This document shows positions 1 to 8,597 of a stretch of DNA of 55,338 nucleotides, one piece after another. Under the pieces are notes generated by a model. It was not told the DNA's origin. It was given only the letters and a program-made list of their open reading frames with translations, and did no database searches. A program made the translations under genes and the position numbers. This stretch comes from an uncultured Lachnospiraceae bacterium (GTDB lineage Bacteria > Bacillota > Clostridia > Lachnospirales > Lachnospiraceae). The stretch lies in the NCBI GenBank assembly GCA_910588865.1, contig CAJUSJ010000010.1:16159-71496 (forward strand), given 5' to 3'. Position 1 is the first letter of the stretch, and each line of letters begins with the position of its first letter.

Positions 1-2
1 CG

Positions 3-65
3 GATGAGTACACGGATAAGGTATCTGTGAAAAACATTGAGGCATTCTTTACCACAGAGGATTAA
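3..65 (+). CDS. C-terminal end of an unidentified element gene (partial)
   Basis: An open frame enters from the left edge and gives about 20 residues ending FFTTED before TAA at 63-65. Only the tail is visible, so no function can be assigned. It is followed 3 bases later by the next small gene, as expected in a tightly packed operon. Confidence 0.4.
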   Translation, partial: DEYTDKVSVKNIEAFFTTED

Positions 66-68
66 GCG

Positions 69-311
69 ATGATTGATCTATACACAGCATTACGACTTGC
101 GGGAATTTCTGACTAAGACTGCGTTTATCTGACAAATAAGGTATTACCGGATGTGCATGAGATAATGACCGGACGCAGGATCAAAGAAAAATACGATCTC
201 CGGAAAGTGAAAGTCACCCACATCCATCCATGGTTTATCTGTGAGGATTATGAGGGCTGGAAATTTGAGATCGTGTTCCCAAAACAGCCAGATCACAACA
301 AAAAACACTAA
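69..311 (+). pseudogene. Small element protein with an in-frame TAA at codon 16
   Basis: From ATG 69 the frame reads MIDLYTALRLAGISD, then TAA at 114-116, then continues without another stop to TAA 309-311. The whole is an 81-codon frame. The downstream part looks like real protein (a run of charged residues, then THIHPWFICEDYEGWKFEIV) and fills the space between two neighbouring genes. The simplest reading is a nonsense mutation, for example a tyrosine codon turned into TAA. Readthrough, or internal initiation at a later ATG near codon 35, are alternatives. I do not recognise the family. Confidence 0.5.
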
Positions 312-333
312 AAGAATAAAAGGAGATCAAGAC

Positions 334-414
334 ATGGATAGTGCAATAGCCCCGGACGCCGTATCTCTGCAAAGACGAACGAAGGATGGAAAAAGAAGAT
401 GGCGAACCGATTAA
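334..414 (+). CDS. 26-residue small ORF overlapping the next gene
   Basis: ATG 334 is preceded by a strong ribosome site (AAAGGAGAT, 7 bases upstream). The frame ends at TAA 412-414, overlapping the start of the following gene at 399. The peptide is short and basic near its end (RRTKDGKRRWRTD). It may serve mainly to couple translation to the downstream gene, whose own ribosome site is weak. No function is known to me. Confidence 0.4.
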   Translation: MDSAIAPDAVSLQRRTKDGKRRWRTD

Positions 415-773
415 AGAAGTGGATAAGACATGAATTTTCAACCGGCTGCTGTGCCGGAGAAGATTATCTTGCGTTCCAGAAGGATGCGAGGGCGGACCTC
501 AGAAAACAGGCCTCAACAGCTGGCTATAAGCTGCATAAGTTCAACAAGAACCATTATTGCTTTTCTGCGGTATTGCTGGACGAAGAAACGAGAAACTACG
601 TTTATATATCCGTAGGCGACGTGCGGTGTGGCAGGAGGTGGTATGAAGAGGTTTTGTACCGTACAATGGCGCATGAAAAGGACTGGACGGGAGGCCCAAA
701 CCAGTTCTGTGCTTGGGATGGCATATCAGCAGCACTGTCTGGAATGAAGATAGGGAAAGCTTATAGCCGATAA
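399..773 (+). CDS. Unknown element protein, 124 aa
   Basis: This is a soluble protein with no membrane segment, rich in aromatic residues, with a central KFNKNHYCFSAVLLD segment and a C-terminal W-rich stretch (KDWTGGPNQFCAWDG). The start at ATG 399 overlaps the preceding 26-codon ORF by 16 bases, suggesting coupling. I do not recognise the family. Its position among other small, well-spaced genes upstream of a DNA ligase suggests accessory cargo of the mobile element. No catalytic motif can be named. Confidence 0.65.
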   Translation: MANRLKKWIRHEFSTGCCAGEDYLAFQKDARADLRKQASTAGYKLHKFNKNHYCFSAVLLDEETRNYVYISVGDVRCGRRWYEEVLYRTMAHEKDWTGGPNQFCAWDGISAALSGMKIGKAYSR

Positions 774-859
774 AGAATGGCAATGCGAGATTTCTGAGAA
801 AGATACTGCAAAAAAATATTTCAAAATTCAGATGCTAAAAAATAATAGGAGGATTAGTT

Positions 860-2932
860 ATGAAGATCAGAAAAATCAATCAGGAAGACAATTCCATGCA
901 GGCAATGCTTACAAGGCAGCTGGCGGACGCATCGGACCGCTATTACAACGGGAAGCCGTCCAACATACAGGACGCAGAGTTTGACCGACTGTACGATCAG
1001 CTGGCGGAAGCGGAGCGTATCAGCGGATTCGCTTATGACATCAGCCCCACCGTCCGGGTCGGCACGTCCGTGCTCACGGAACTTAAGAAGGCCCGTCATG
1101 AGACGCCTGCCTTATCCCTGGACAAGGTGAAGTACCAGAACCGTGAGAAGATGAAAGCGTGGCTCGGCATGAAGGAAGGTGTCATCAGTTGGAAGCTGGA
1201 CGGCTTGACCATCGTTGCGACCTATGACAACAGCAGGCTCACTCAGGCGGTCACCAGGGGCGATGGCGAGGAAGGCAGCATCGTCACGCATAATGCAATA
1301 TCCTTTCACGGCCTCCCGGCCACGATCCCCTATAAGGGGCATATGGTCATCCGCGGGGAAGCGCTGATGACCTACCAGGAGTTTTTAAAGATCAACGAGG
1401 AGACCGACGGGCTTTATGAGAATCCGAGGAACCTGGCTACAGCCACCGTCCAGATGTATGACGGAAACGAGTCGGCTAAACGGCGCATTGATTTTTATGC
1501 GTTCAAACTGGTATCGCCAGAGCCTGGGAGTGGGGAAGATCCAGGGCTTGGCACGGAAACGGGCAGGTTCGACTTCATGGAAGCCTGCGGCATCCGTGTC
1601 GTCCCGCATGAAACGGTGAACATGGACAATGTCCGGGATAAAATTGACGAATGGAAGAAAAAACTGCCGGAAAATGAGTTCCCAACCGATGGCCTGGTAT
1701 TCTCTTATGATGACCAGGTTTACGCGGATTCCCTTGGGAATACCAACAAATACCCCAGGGGCTCCATCGCTTTGAAATGGCAGGATGAGAGCAAGGAGAC
1801 CACCATCAGTGATGTACGATTCTCCGTAGGCCGTACCGGGAAGATCACGCCCGTGGCGGTCTTTGACCCACCAGTGCGGCTTGGGGTCGGTAGCACGGTC
1901 AGCCGTGCGTCGCTCCATAACATCTCCATCATGAAGCATATACCTGAAACCGGGAACCCGGGGTATATGCTCCCGGTAAAGATCGGCAGTAGGGCGGAGG
2001 TCGCCCTGGCGCAGATGATCATCCCCACCGTGCTTTCCGTGAGTGGGGGAGAAAATGACGTGGATATCCCGTCCGTATGCCCGATCTGCGGGGAACCATC
2101 CATCCTGGAAAAAAACGGGGACGTGGAGGTCCTGTACTGTAAAAACCAGGGCTGTGCAGCCCGAACCAGGGGCGCGTTAGAGAGTGCGTTCAGCAAAAGC
2201 GGGCTGTACGTGAAAGGGATCGGCCCCTCCTCCATCGAGGATCTGCAGCAGGCAGGGCTCATCACCCGCTATACGGCAGGGCTTTTCACCATGGAAAAAC
2301 GGTATGGCAGGACACTCCCGGATGTTTTAAGGAAACTGGAAGGCTGGGGAGAAAAAAGCTGGAACAACCTCCTGGACGCTGTCAATGACGCTAGGAAGAC
2401 CACGCTCAGACGCCTCCTGTACAGCCTCGGTGTGCCGATGCTTGGGAATGACTTGTCAAAGAAGCTTTCCGACTACTGGAACGGTGATGTCGAAAAGTTC
2501 CTGGATTTTTACAAAAACCCGGACGAGTCCGAGCTGCAGGCACTGGACGGTGTAGGGAGCACTAAGGCGCATTTTCTTGCTGAGTGGTGCAGGAAGACGA
2601 AAAACAGCCCGGAAGACGAGATCATGATCTATGCCTTGATCAATGAACTGGAATTCGAATCTCCAGCAGAGGAAACAGGCGGAACAGAGACCCAAAACCT
2701 GGCTGGACTGACTTTTGTTATCACAGGTTCCGTGTACCAGTATAAAAACCGCGATGAATTTAAGGCTTCTGTGGAATCCAGAGGCGGGAAGGTTGCTGGA
2801 TCTGTATCAAAAAAGACCTCATATCTGGTCAACAATGACAGCGAGAGCGCATCAAGCAAGAATAGAAAAGCCAAGGATCTCGGTATCCCAGTGATCACAG
2901 AGCAGGCGTTCATCGACCAGTTTGGACAGTAG
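860..2932 (+). CDS. ligA: NAD+-dependent DNA ligase (LigA type) carried by the element
   Basis: A 690-residue protein, close to the usual LigA length. It seals nicks in duplex DNA using NAD+ and an enzyme-AMP intermediate. An N-terminal helical NMN-binding region precedes the adenylation lysine in WKLDGLTI (about K112). TRGDGEEG, VIRGEAL, TDGLVFS and IALKWQ match the later nucleotidyltransferase motifs. A four-cysteine zinc finger (CPICG then CKNQGC), helix-hairpin-helix repeats around GIGPSS, and a C-terminal BRCT domain over the last 75 or so residues complete the architecture. Start ATG 860 has AGGAGG 8 bases upstream. The chromosome should have its own ligA, so this is probably a second, mobile copy. 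Divergence in motif I (KLDG rather than KIDG) fits that. Confidence 0.93.
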   Translation: MKIRKINQEDNSMQAMLTRQLADASDRYYNGKPSNIQDAEFDRLYDQLAEAERISGFAYDISPTVRVGTSVLTELKKARHETPALSLDKVKYQNREKMKAWLGMKEGVISWKLDGLTIVATYDNSRLTQAVTRGDGEEGSIVTHNAISFHGLPATIPYKGHMVIRGEALMTYQEFLKINEETDGLYENPRNLATATVQMYDGNESAKRRIDFYAFKLVSPEPGSGEDPGLGTETGRFDFMEACGIRVVPHETVNMDNVRDKIDEWKKKLPENEFPTDGLVFSYDDQVYADSLGNTNKYPRGSIALKWQDESKETTISDVRFSVGRTGKITPVAVFDPPVRLGVGSTVSRASLHNISIMKHIPETGNPGYMLPVKIGSRAEVALAQMIIPTVLSVSGGENDVDIPSVCPICGEPSILEKNGDVEVLYCKNQGCAARTRGALESAFSKSGLYVKGIGPSSIEDLQQAGLITRYTAGLFTMEKRYGRTLPDVLRKLEGWGEKSWNNLLDAVNDARKTTLRRLLYSLGVPMLGNDLSKKLSDYWNGDVEKFLDFYKNPDESELQALDGVGSTKAHFLAEWCRKTKNSPEDEIMIYALINELEFESPAEETGGTETQNLAGLTFVITGSVYQYKNRDEFKASVESRGGKVAGSVSKKTSYLVNNDSESASSKNRKAKDLGIPVITEQAFIDQFGQ

Positions 2933-2970
2933 ATACTGGGATAGCAAAACCAAGATATTTCCGTTATATC

Positions 2971-2998
2971 AGGAGGATTTTTTCCTCCTGTTTTTTTG
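2971..2998 (+). terminator. Rho-independent terminator after the DNA ligase
   Basis: The inverted repeat AGGAGGA / TCCTCCT with a T-rich loop is followed directly by a run of T (2991-2997). It lies 38 bases after the ligase stop, so it probably ends that transcript. Confidence 0.75.
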
Positions 2999-3070
2999 GC
3001 TTTATATCTCTTTCCCTATTTCCATAATTTCATTGGAACCATATCAAGGAAAAGAGAGGGAGAAAATGAG

Positions 3071-3397
3071 ATGTTAGTGGAAAGAAAAGAAAACGGCGAT
3101 TTCACGATCGCCAAAGAACCGGGCGAAAAATTGTGCCTGGAAGAAGAAAACCTGGCCATCTCCATCCTGTGGCACATCGAGGACATGGAGCTTCTTGGAG
3201 AACAGGGATGTGCTGGGAACTTCGACATGTACCAGTACTTCTATAACTGCTATATGGACAAGAAGTACATGATCCTATACAGACGTGACGGGGAGACATT
3301 CCGGAAGGGAGAGACCGTCACCCTTACCGCTATGGATCTGGACGAGGAAGACAGGGAAGAAATCATAAAAATGAAACAGGAGGGCATTTCGGCATGA
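3071..3397 (+). CDS. Unknown acidic element protein, 108 aa
   Basis: The start at ATG 3071 is chosen because GAGAGGGAG lies about 10 bases upstream. A longer frame back to TTG 2996 would run through the terminator and has no ribosome site. The protein is small, acidic and soluble (LCLEEENLAISILWHIEDMELLG, DLDEEDREEIIKM). Its stop overlaps the next start (ATGA), so the two are translationally coupled. I do not recognise the family. Confidence 0.65.
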   Translation: MLVERKENGDFTIAKEPGEKLCLEEENLAISILWHIEDMELLGEQGCAGNFDMYQYFYNCYMDKKYMILYRRDGETFRKGETVTLTAMDLDEEDREEIIKMKQEGISA

Positions 3398-4086
3398 AGG
3401 TACTGATCGTTGTCACAAGGAATTACCATGAGGATCCGCAGGACTATGAATGGCCGGACGTTTATACCGTTGAAACGGATTGCACGGAGGATATCAGGGA
3501 GCGGGCTGCCGCCATCATGAAGCAACTGCACCAGAACTACCTGGATACAGAGAAGGAAGAATCCTCCATCTCGGTCAATTGCGAACTCTCATACTGCAAT
3601 AGGGAGACTGGGTACGGGCAGATCGTATGGGCGAACGGGGACATCCACCAGTATTTCCTAGTCGATGACACGCAGAAAGCAGAGCAGGTATTGAAGGAGT
3701 ACTGCAAATACCAGGAAGGGGAAGAAGCAGGAAGGATCCCGCAGGACATAGGGAACGCAGAAAAAGTGCCCCAGGACGGGCTTGATGCCACGCCTTCGAA
3801 CAGCCTGATCTTAAACCTTTCGACTGTGCATGTCCATCCGGACGCTATGGAGTTCTTATCCGAACCGATGACCGCTGACGCACTCCAGGTATTCCCGATC
3901 AGCGACCAGTGCGTCCTGCATATTGTAAATGCCAAGGCAGCAGGCGATTATGATATACCGCCAAGCGTCAAGGACTGTATCCGGCATGCGGGAAAATGTG
4001 GCTGTTCCTGGATCCACTTCTCTTATGAGGCGGATGAAAGCAGGCACCTGCCCACCTACCGTACGGCATGGGACAGAGTTATGTAA
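3394..4086 (+). CDS. Element protein with a DUF5983-like C-terminal domain, 230 aa
   Basis: The start overlaps the previous stop as ATGA. The N-terminal half (about 1-120) is unfamiliar. The C-terminal 95 residues (LNLSTVHVHPDAMEFL, then ALQVFPISDQCVLHIV, ending GCSWIHF and LPTYRTAWD) follow the pattern I know from DUF5983 domains of mobile elements: a 'ST.HI..ET...L' opening and a 'GC.W...D...LP.Y' ending. The function of that domain is unknown to me. No transmembrane segment or catalytic motif is visible. The domain assignment rests on remembered pattern only. Confidence 0.6.
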   Translation: MKVLIVVTRNYHEDPQDYEWPDVYTVETDCTEDIRERAAAIMKQLHQNYLDTEKEESSISVNCELSYCNRETGYGQIVWANGDIHQYFLVDDTQKAEQVLKEYCKYQEGEEAGRIPQDIGNAEKVPQDGLDATPSNSLILNLSTVHVHPDAMEFLSEPMTADALQVFPISDQCVLHIVNAKAAGDYDIPPSVKDCIRHAGKCGCSWIHFSYEADESRHLPTYRTAWDRVM

Positions 4087-4112
4087 AAATACCAATACAA
4101 GGAGGAATGTCC

Positions 4113-4403
4113 ATGGAAAGATTGAACGCATTCGTCGATGATGCAGGCTGCATCGGCAGGAATTTCACTGCATGGCTGGAAGATCCGGAGAACCCCGGGG
4201 AAGATGGCATACGGGACGTATACGGGGATGCCGGGCAGATCCTTTATATGCATGGGGAATCTGTCATGGTGACCGGGATTGACGAGCAGCAGAAGCTCGT
4301 TTCCATGCTTAACAGACAGAACACAGAGAGATATGAAGGTTTCATGATCCCGTTTTCCCAGTTTACAAGGGATTTTGGCATGTGGCCTCCTGCGGATATC
4401 TAA
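4113..4403 (+). CDS. Small element protein, paralogous to part of the gene at 4969
   Basis: ATG 4113 is chosen for GGAGG at 4101-4105. ATG 4107 is too close to it. The 96-residue protein contains the pattern QILYMHGESVMVTGIDEQQK, then LVSMLNRQN, then FTRDFGMWPP. The same pattern occurs in the N-terminal half of the 4969-5682 product (QIIYMTGDLVTLTGI, then CMCNEQG, then FKRDFGMVP). The two are probably duplicates of one small domain with a shared ligand or partner. The function is not known. Confidence 0.65.
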   Translation: MERLNAFVDDAGCIGRNFTAWLEDPENPGEDGIRDVYGDAGQILYMHGESVMVTGIDEQQKLVSMLNRQNTERYEGFMIPFSQFTRDFGMWPPADI

Positions 4404-4430
4404 AAAACGCCACAAGAAAAGGAGAACAGC

Positions 4431-4682
4431 ATGGCTAAGATTACTTTGGAAAATTTCGGGCCAGACAACCGGGAGCGACAGATCGGGAACAGCCTATACC
4501 GGGTATGCATCGACAGCCAGACGAAACAGTGGTACCTGTTAGAGAACTACAACGATGGATTCGGCTTCGCATACGCAAAGTCGTTTTATACTTATGATCT
4601 TGGGAAACTCCTGGAGACCCTGGACGGCTTTTCGGGGGAACAGGAAGTGATCCGGCAGTGTGCCGCACAGGCTGCGGAATGA
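4431..4682 (+). CDS. Unknown element protein, 83 aa
   Basis: AAAGGAG lies 6-7 bases before ATG 4431. The product is a short soluble protein (MAKITLENFGPDNRER, then LYRVCIDSQTKQWYLL, then a C-terminal alanine-rich helix). It looks like a single beta-rich fold with a C-terminal helix. The spacing to its neighbours (28 bases upstream, 66 downstream) fits one operon. I do not recognise it. Confidence 0.6.
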   Translation: MAKITLENFGPDNRERQIGNSLYRVCIDSQTKQWYLLENYNDGFGFAYAKSFYTYDLGKLLETLDGFSGEQEVIRQCAAQAAE

Positions 4683-4748
4683 CCGCTAGGCAGCCAGAGG
4701 CCAAAGGCATGGGCTGGCAATGTACATTATCCAGAAAGAAGGAAAATC

Positions 4749-4946
4749 ATGAAGAAGTTTTATATTTTTAAAAACGGGGTGCAGCAAGGCAGCACAGTTA
4801 CAAGGGAAGATGCGATTGACCTTATCCGCCGGTACTAGGCACGGGAAACCCACCCGATCCTGAAGGCAGAGTTCAGCATCATCGCCGGGGAGGAAGAGTT
4901 GAACCCTTACCCTTTTAGGGAGAAAAAACACCGAAAAGAAAAATGA
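4749..4946 (+). pseudogene. Small element protein with an in-frame TAG at codon 30
   Basis: AGAAGGA precedes ATG 4749. The frame gives MKKFYIFKNGVQQGSTV and so on to RRY, then TAG at 4836-4838, then ARETHPILKAEFSIIAG and a basic tail to TGA 4944-4946. The sequence on both sides of the TAG reads as one protein, and CAG to TAG (glutamine to amber) needs a single change. A nonsense mutation is most likely; suppression cannot be excluded. Together with the TAA-interrupted frame at 69-311 it is the second such case in this element. Confidence 0.5.
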
Positions 4947-4968
4947 AAGCATAAGGAGAAAGAAGATT

Positions 4969-5682
4969 ATGAGCGATACAGTAAAGACATCCATCAACGA
5001 AGCAGAAGGGCTGAAAGCACTTAAGGCCATGGTGGGATCCAGGTTCGTGGCACACAATATACTGTACGGGAGCAAGAATCAGATTATTTACATGACTGGT
5101 GACCTTGTGACCCTTACCGGCATCCATATGTGGCAGAAACGCGTATGTATGTGCAATGAGCAGGGGCTGACGGGAAAGGTGACTCTTGAAATCTCTTTCG
5201 GGCTGTTCAAGAGGGATTTCGGCATGGTTCCGGTCAAGGAAACGGAGCCAACGGCGGATACCCCGGAGCGCACAAAAGAGCCGCAGGCGGCAAAAGATCC
5301 CGGTACAGATGTCACCAGCAAACTGGGCAGACAGAAGCCCATGACGATATCGCAGAATGTGTTCAAGCAGCTGATCTTCGACACCGTGATAGAATCGCAG
5401 GACCAGATGTCTGAGGACGTAGTAAATGCGTTCCTGGATATCTTAAACCGCTATGACATCGGGAGCCCATGGCACGATATGGAGGATGGGAAGCCGGCCT
5501 CCGGGAAGTATTTCTTCATTAAAATGAAGAAGTCCGCCGGATACACAGACCCGTATTGGGACCAGCCGTTGTTCGCTGTCCGCATAAAGGGCGGGTTTCA
5601 TGTTGCGGGTAATCCCTTTAAAGATGAGGAAGTGGAATCGTACAGCGAGATCTGCATCCCGAGACGGCAAAAAAACAACTGA
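4969..5682 (+). CDS. Two-part unknown element protein, 237 aa
   Basis: Residues about 1-90 share the YMxGxxVxxTGI and FxRDFGM pattern with the 4113-4403 product. A low-complexity linker rich in E, P, T and K (about 90-120) joins this to a C-terminal part beginning MTISQNVFKQLIFDTV and containing FFIKMKKS and LFAVRIKGGFHVAG. AAGGAGAAAG precedes ATG 4969. A terminator follows 17 bases after the stop. It was probably built by adding a second domain to the small paralogous module. No known function. Confidence 0.65.
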   Translation: MSDTVKTSINEAEGLKALKAMVGSRFVAHNILYGSKNQIIYMTGDLVTLTGIHMWQKRVCMCNEQGLTGKVTLEISFGLFKRDFGMVPVKETEPTADTPERTKEPQAAKDPGTDVTSKLGRQKPMTISQNVFKQLIFDTVIESQDQMSEDVVNAFLDILNRYDIGSPWHDMEDGKPASGKYFFIKMKKSAGYTDPYWDQPLFAVRIKGGFHVAGNPFKDEEVESYSEICIPRRQKNN

Positions 5683-5699
5683 CATCCGATACCATCACG

Positions 5700-5723
5700 C
5701 CCCGGCTATGCCGGGGTATTTTT
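5700..5723 (+). terminator. Rho-independent terminator
   Basis: The perfect stem CCCCGGC / GCCGGGG with a three-base loop is followed by TATTTTTG. It closes the block of small genes upstream. Confidence 0.8.
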
Positions 5724-5798
5724 GCGTCCATAATCCTGCAATGGTTGCCATACTTTCACTGAAAAAAATAAAGATATCAGAGAAAGGAGACGGACAAC

Positions 5799-7553
5799 AT
5801 GATCGTCAAACGCGGGGATTTTTCTTCGGTGCCGGACCTTGTGCGCCATAACACGGGCATGACCGAAGAAGAACTGCTGGATGACCGGAAAACATACCGG
5901 ATCGATGGGCTGTCTGAAGCGAAAGATATGCTGACGCAGGCCATGGCTGATCAGAAGATCATCTACGTATTCGGTGACTATGACGTGGACGGCGTATGCG
6001 CCAGTGCGATCATCAAGATCGGGATGGAAGCAGCCGGATACGGGGAAAAGACCATCGTGCGCCTTCCGAAGCGTTTTTCAGAGGGTTACGGGGTTTCAGA
6101 AAAAGCGGTGGACGAATTTGAGGACGGACAAGTCTTGGTCACCGTTGACAACGGGATAGCGGCTGCGGCCGCCATCAAAAAAGCAAAGCAGAAAGGGATG
6201 CAGGTGATCGTCATCGACCACCACCTGCCGCCACAGGATGAGGACGGGAACACTGTACTCCCGGAAGCGGATATCATCATCGATCCGAAAGCGATCCCAA
6301 GATCTGCGGATTTTGACGGATACTGTGGGGCGGGGCTTGCCTACCGCGTCATGTACCGGATCGCCCGTAACAAAAAGACCATATGGAAGATGCTCTGTCT
6401 GGCCGCTGTTGCGACCATTGCGGACGTCATGCCGCTGACCGGGGAAAACAGGAGGATTGTAAAATTCGGGCTCTCCAACATGACGGACATCAACCGAACA
6501 ACAGCCGGGTTATATGCCCTGCTGATCGCATGCGGATGTACGGAGTATATCACGGAGGAAACGGTCTCCTATAAGATCGCACCGTGCCTGAATGCACCCG
6601 GCAGGCTGTTTGACTACGGCTCCTATGAGAGTTACCAGCTCCTTGCCTATGACGGGAATCTCCAGTCGGCAAAGAAAATGGTAGAAAAACAGATGGAATG
6701 GAACCAGACGCGCAAAACCCTCTCTGACGAATGGGCAGGCAGGGCGACCGAGCAGGCAGACGAGCATATCCTGACAGAAGGAAAGCCAGTCATCCTGCAT
6801 ATCGACGGGATACCGGAAGGGATTATCGGGATCGTGGCCGGAAGGATTGCGGAGTATGCAAAATGTCCTTGCGCCATCCTGACCAGGTCCAATGAAGGTC
6901 CCGGGCTCCTCAAGGGGTCAGCCAGATCCTATGGGGACGTCCACATGTTCAATATGCTCCAGGAAGGCGCGGAGTTCCTGACCCGCTTTGGCGGGCATAA
7001 GGAAGCAGCCGGGTTTTCCCTGGAAGAAACAAACCTTGAGGCTTTTCAGGAGTGCATGCGCAGCGTTTACCGTGGGTACAATGTGGAAACGCATGCGGAT
7101 GACAATGTGTATTGCGATCTGGAGGTGGACGGGGCAGACAATGAGGCATTACGCAGGATTCTGGAGGATATCCAGCAATACGGCCCTTACGGGCAGGGGA
7201 ACCCACAGCCGGTACTCTTTATCAAGGGGCTCCTCCTCACGCCCGTGGGCCCCGGTTGTTATTACCGTTACATGGGGGAGCGCACGGCTGTCCGGATGTC
7301 TTCCAGGGAACTGGACTGCATCTCGTTCCATGATATAGAGCAGTTTGAGCGCATCGGGGCGCCTGCCCTGATCGACGTCATCGGGACAGCGTCCGTCAAC
7401 CACTACATGGGGAATTCCAGGCACCGCTTAGAATTTTCCTATATTAAAGGAAGCCAGAAGCCGGTGAAGCACCCAAGCACCCTGGCGTCCCTGATCGCCA
7501 CGAAAGCGGCGGAACGGTACCAGGAAAAAGAACCAGAAAGGAACATAGAGTAA
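5799..7553 (+). CDS. recJ: RecJ-like single-strand DNA exonuclease (DHH/DHHA1)
   Basis: A 584-residue DHH-family phosphoesterase, RecJ type, which would digest single-stranded DNA 5'-3' in repair or recombination. The metal-binding motifs are visible: FGDYDVDG (about 58-65), VTVDNG (about 115-119) and VIDHH (DHH at about 140-142). There is also a DHHA1-type nucleic-acid binding segment with FGGHKEAAG (about 397-405). A C-terminal OB-like region follows (GPYGQGNPQPVLFIKG). AGAAAGGAG lies upstream of ATG 5799. The product is a little smaller than many chromosomal RecJ proteins, and its stop abuts the next start. With the ligase at 860 it gives the element its own DNA-processing set. Confidence 0.88.
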   Translation: MIVKRGDFSSVPDLVRHNTGMTEEELLDDRKTYRIDGLSEAKDMLTQAMADQKIIYVFGDYDVDGVCASAIIKIGMEAAGYGEKTIVRLPKRFSEGYGVSEKAVDEFEDGQVLVTVDNGIAAAAAIKKAKQKGMQVIVIDHHLPPQDEDGNTVLPEADIIIDPKAIPRSADFDGYCGAGLAYRVMYRIARNKKTIWKMLCLAAVATIADVMPLTGENRRIVKFGLSNMTDINRTTAGLYALLIACGCTEYITEETVSYKIAPCLNAPGRLFDYGSYESYQLLAYDGNLQSAKKMVEKQMEWNQTRKTLSDEWAGRATEQADEHILTEGKPVILHIDGIPEGIIGIVAGRIAEYAKCPCAILTRSNEGPGLLKGSARSYGDVHMFNMLQEGAEFLTRFGGHKEAAGFSLEETNLEAFQECMRSVYRGYNVETHADDNVYCDLEVDGADNEALRRILEDIQQYGPYGQGNPQPVLFIKGLLLTPVGPGCYYRYMGERTAVRMSSRELDCISFHDIEQFERIGAPALIDVIGTASVNHYMGNSRHRLEFSYIKGSQKPVKHPSTLASLIATKAAERYQEKEPERNIE

Positions 7554-8531
7554 ATGGCAGAGAATGAAAAGGCCCAGAGATATGCCGGGCAGCTGATCAG
7601 CATCCGGAGGAAGACCCAGGTACTTAGCGTAAACGACCGGCTGTCCCATGTGGACGAGTCTGTCGACGCAACCTACCTGGAACTCCTGCACCCGGCGGCA
7701 GTATACCGCATGTCCATCCTGGGCGATATCCAGAAAGGGTTGTCCTCAACGGCGAACATACGCCCGGAGGATGTCGAATCCATATGGCTGCGGCTGCAGT
7801 TTGCCGAACAAAAGCTGTTCGACCGGATGGCCATGCGGAATGCGGCCCCTACAGGGGATGCCGCTTCAGGCTCGGACGCCTTTGCAGTGACCTTTACGAT
7901 GGGACGCTTAAAAGGAAAGACCCCCGGCGGCTTTCTAAGGGAATCCCAGGACAAGGCAGCAGCAGTAAAAGAACTGCAGAGCCAGTATGATTTCCTGACT
8001 AAGAATGTCGGGAGGTACAGCGGAAACCAGAAAGTGATGGACGCCATCAAGGACGCCATCGAATACTACGAGCTCCACAGCATGGACCAAGAAGGGGCAG
8101 GAAGCCCTCCTTCCGGGGATGGATATGCTTATGAGATTTATGATCCGCCAGAGAAAACATACCGCAAGAATACGGTCACGCTGAAAGACGGGAGGACGCT
8201 GACAAAGTGCTACAAGATCCAGATCCTGTTCATCCCGTCAAACGATTACCCTTACCAGGTTCAGATCAATAACCGGTATGCCCTGATCGACAAGGACCCC
8301 AGGAACGGGCTGGAGAAAATCCGATCCGTGGAGAAGGACGTCTACAGAGACAACGAGGATATCCGGCCGTTGCAGTATAAGATGTCACTGACATCGGGCG
8401 AGATGGTCTCGGTGGTGTGCTCCATGAAGGAGAACCTGCAGTATTATAAATCCTGCGTGTACGCCAGTATGCGGACGCTGGACCAAAAACTCCAGGCAGC
8501 GAATAGGAAAGCCTGGAAACCGAAGCCATAA
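7554..8531 (+). CDS. Unknown element protein, 325 aa
   Basis: The ATG follows the recJ stop with no gap, so it is co-translated with recJ. The first half looks helical (DRLSHVDESVDATYLELL, QDKAAAVKELQSQYDFL). The second half looks beta-rich and charged (NTVTLKDGRTLTKCYKIQIL, then YPYQVQINNRYALIDKD). No known motif, signal peptide or membrane helix is seen. Coupling to RecJ suggests a partner in DNA processing or replication of the element, but that is inference only. Confidence 0.65.
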   Translation: MAENEKAQRYAGQLISIRRKTQVLSVNDRLSHVDESVDATYLELLHPAAVYRMSILGDIQKGLSSTANIRPEDVESIWLRLQFAEQKLFDRMAMRNAAPTGDAASGSDAFAVTFTMGRLKGKTPGGFLRESQDKAAAVKELQSQYDFLTKNVGRYSGNQKVMDAIKDAIEYYELHSMDQEGAGSPPSGDGYAYEIYDPPEKTYRKNTVTLKDGRTLTKCYKIQILFIPSNDYPYQVQINNRYALIDKDPRNGLEKIRSVEKDVYRDNEDIRPLQYKMSLTSGEMVSVVCSMKENLQYYKSCVYASMRTLDQKLQAANRKAWKPKP

Positions 8532-8564
8532 ACAATACAATACATAAACACATCCAGATTCCAA

Positions 8565-8597
8565 TAATAGGGGGCAGATCAACGCCCCTTATTTTTT
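8565..8597 (+). terminator. Rho-independent terminator after the recJ operon
   Basis: The stem GGGGC / GCCCC, extended by flanking A-T pairs, is followed by TTATTTTTTG. It lies 34 bases after the stop at 8531. Confidence 0.7.

Noticed and set aside
2996..3070. Upstream extension of the 3071 gene to TTG 2996
   Set aside because: It would begin in the T-run of a terminator; ATG 3071 has a proper ribosome site.
69..4946. Whole-element stop-codon reassignment
   Set aside because: Other element genes use TAA, TAG-free or TGA stops normally, and the two interrupted frames have different stops, so a changed code is not supported.
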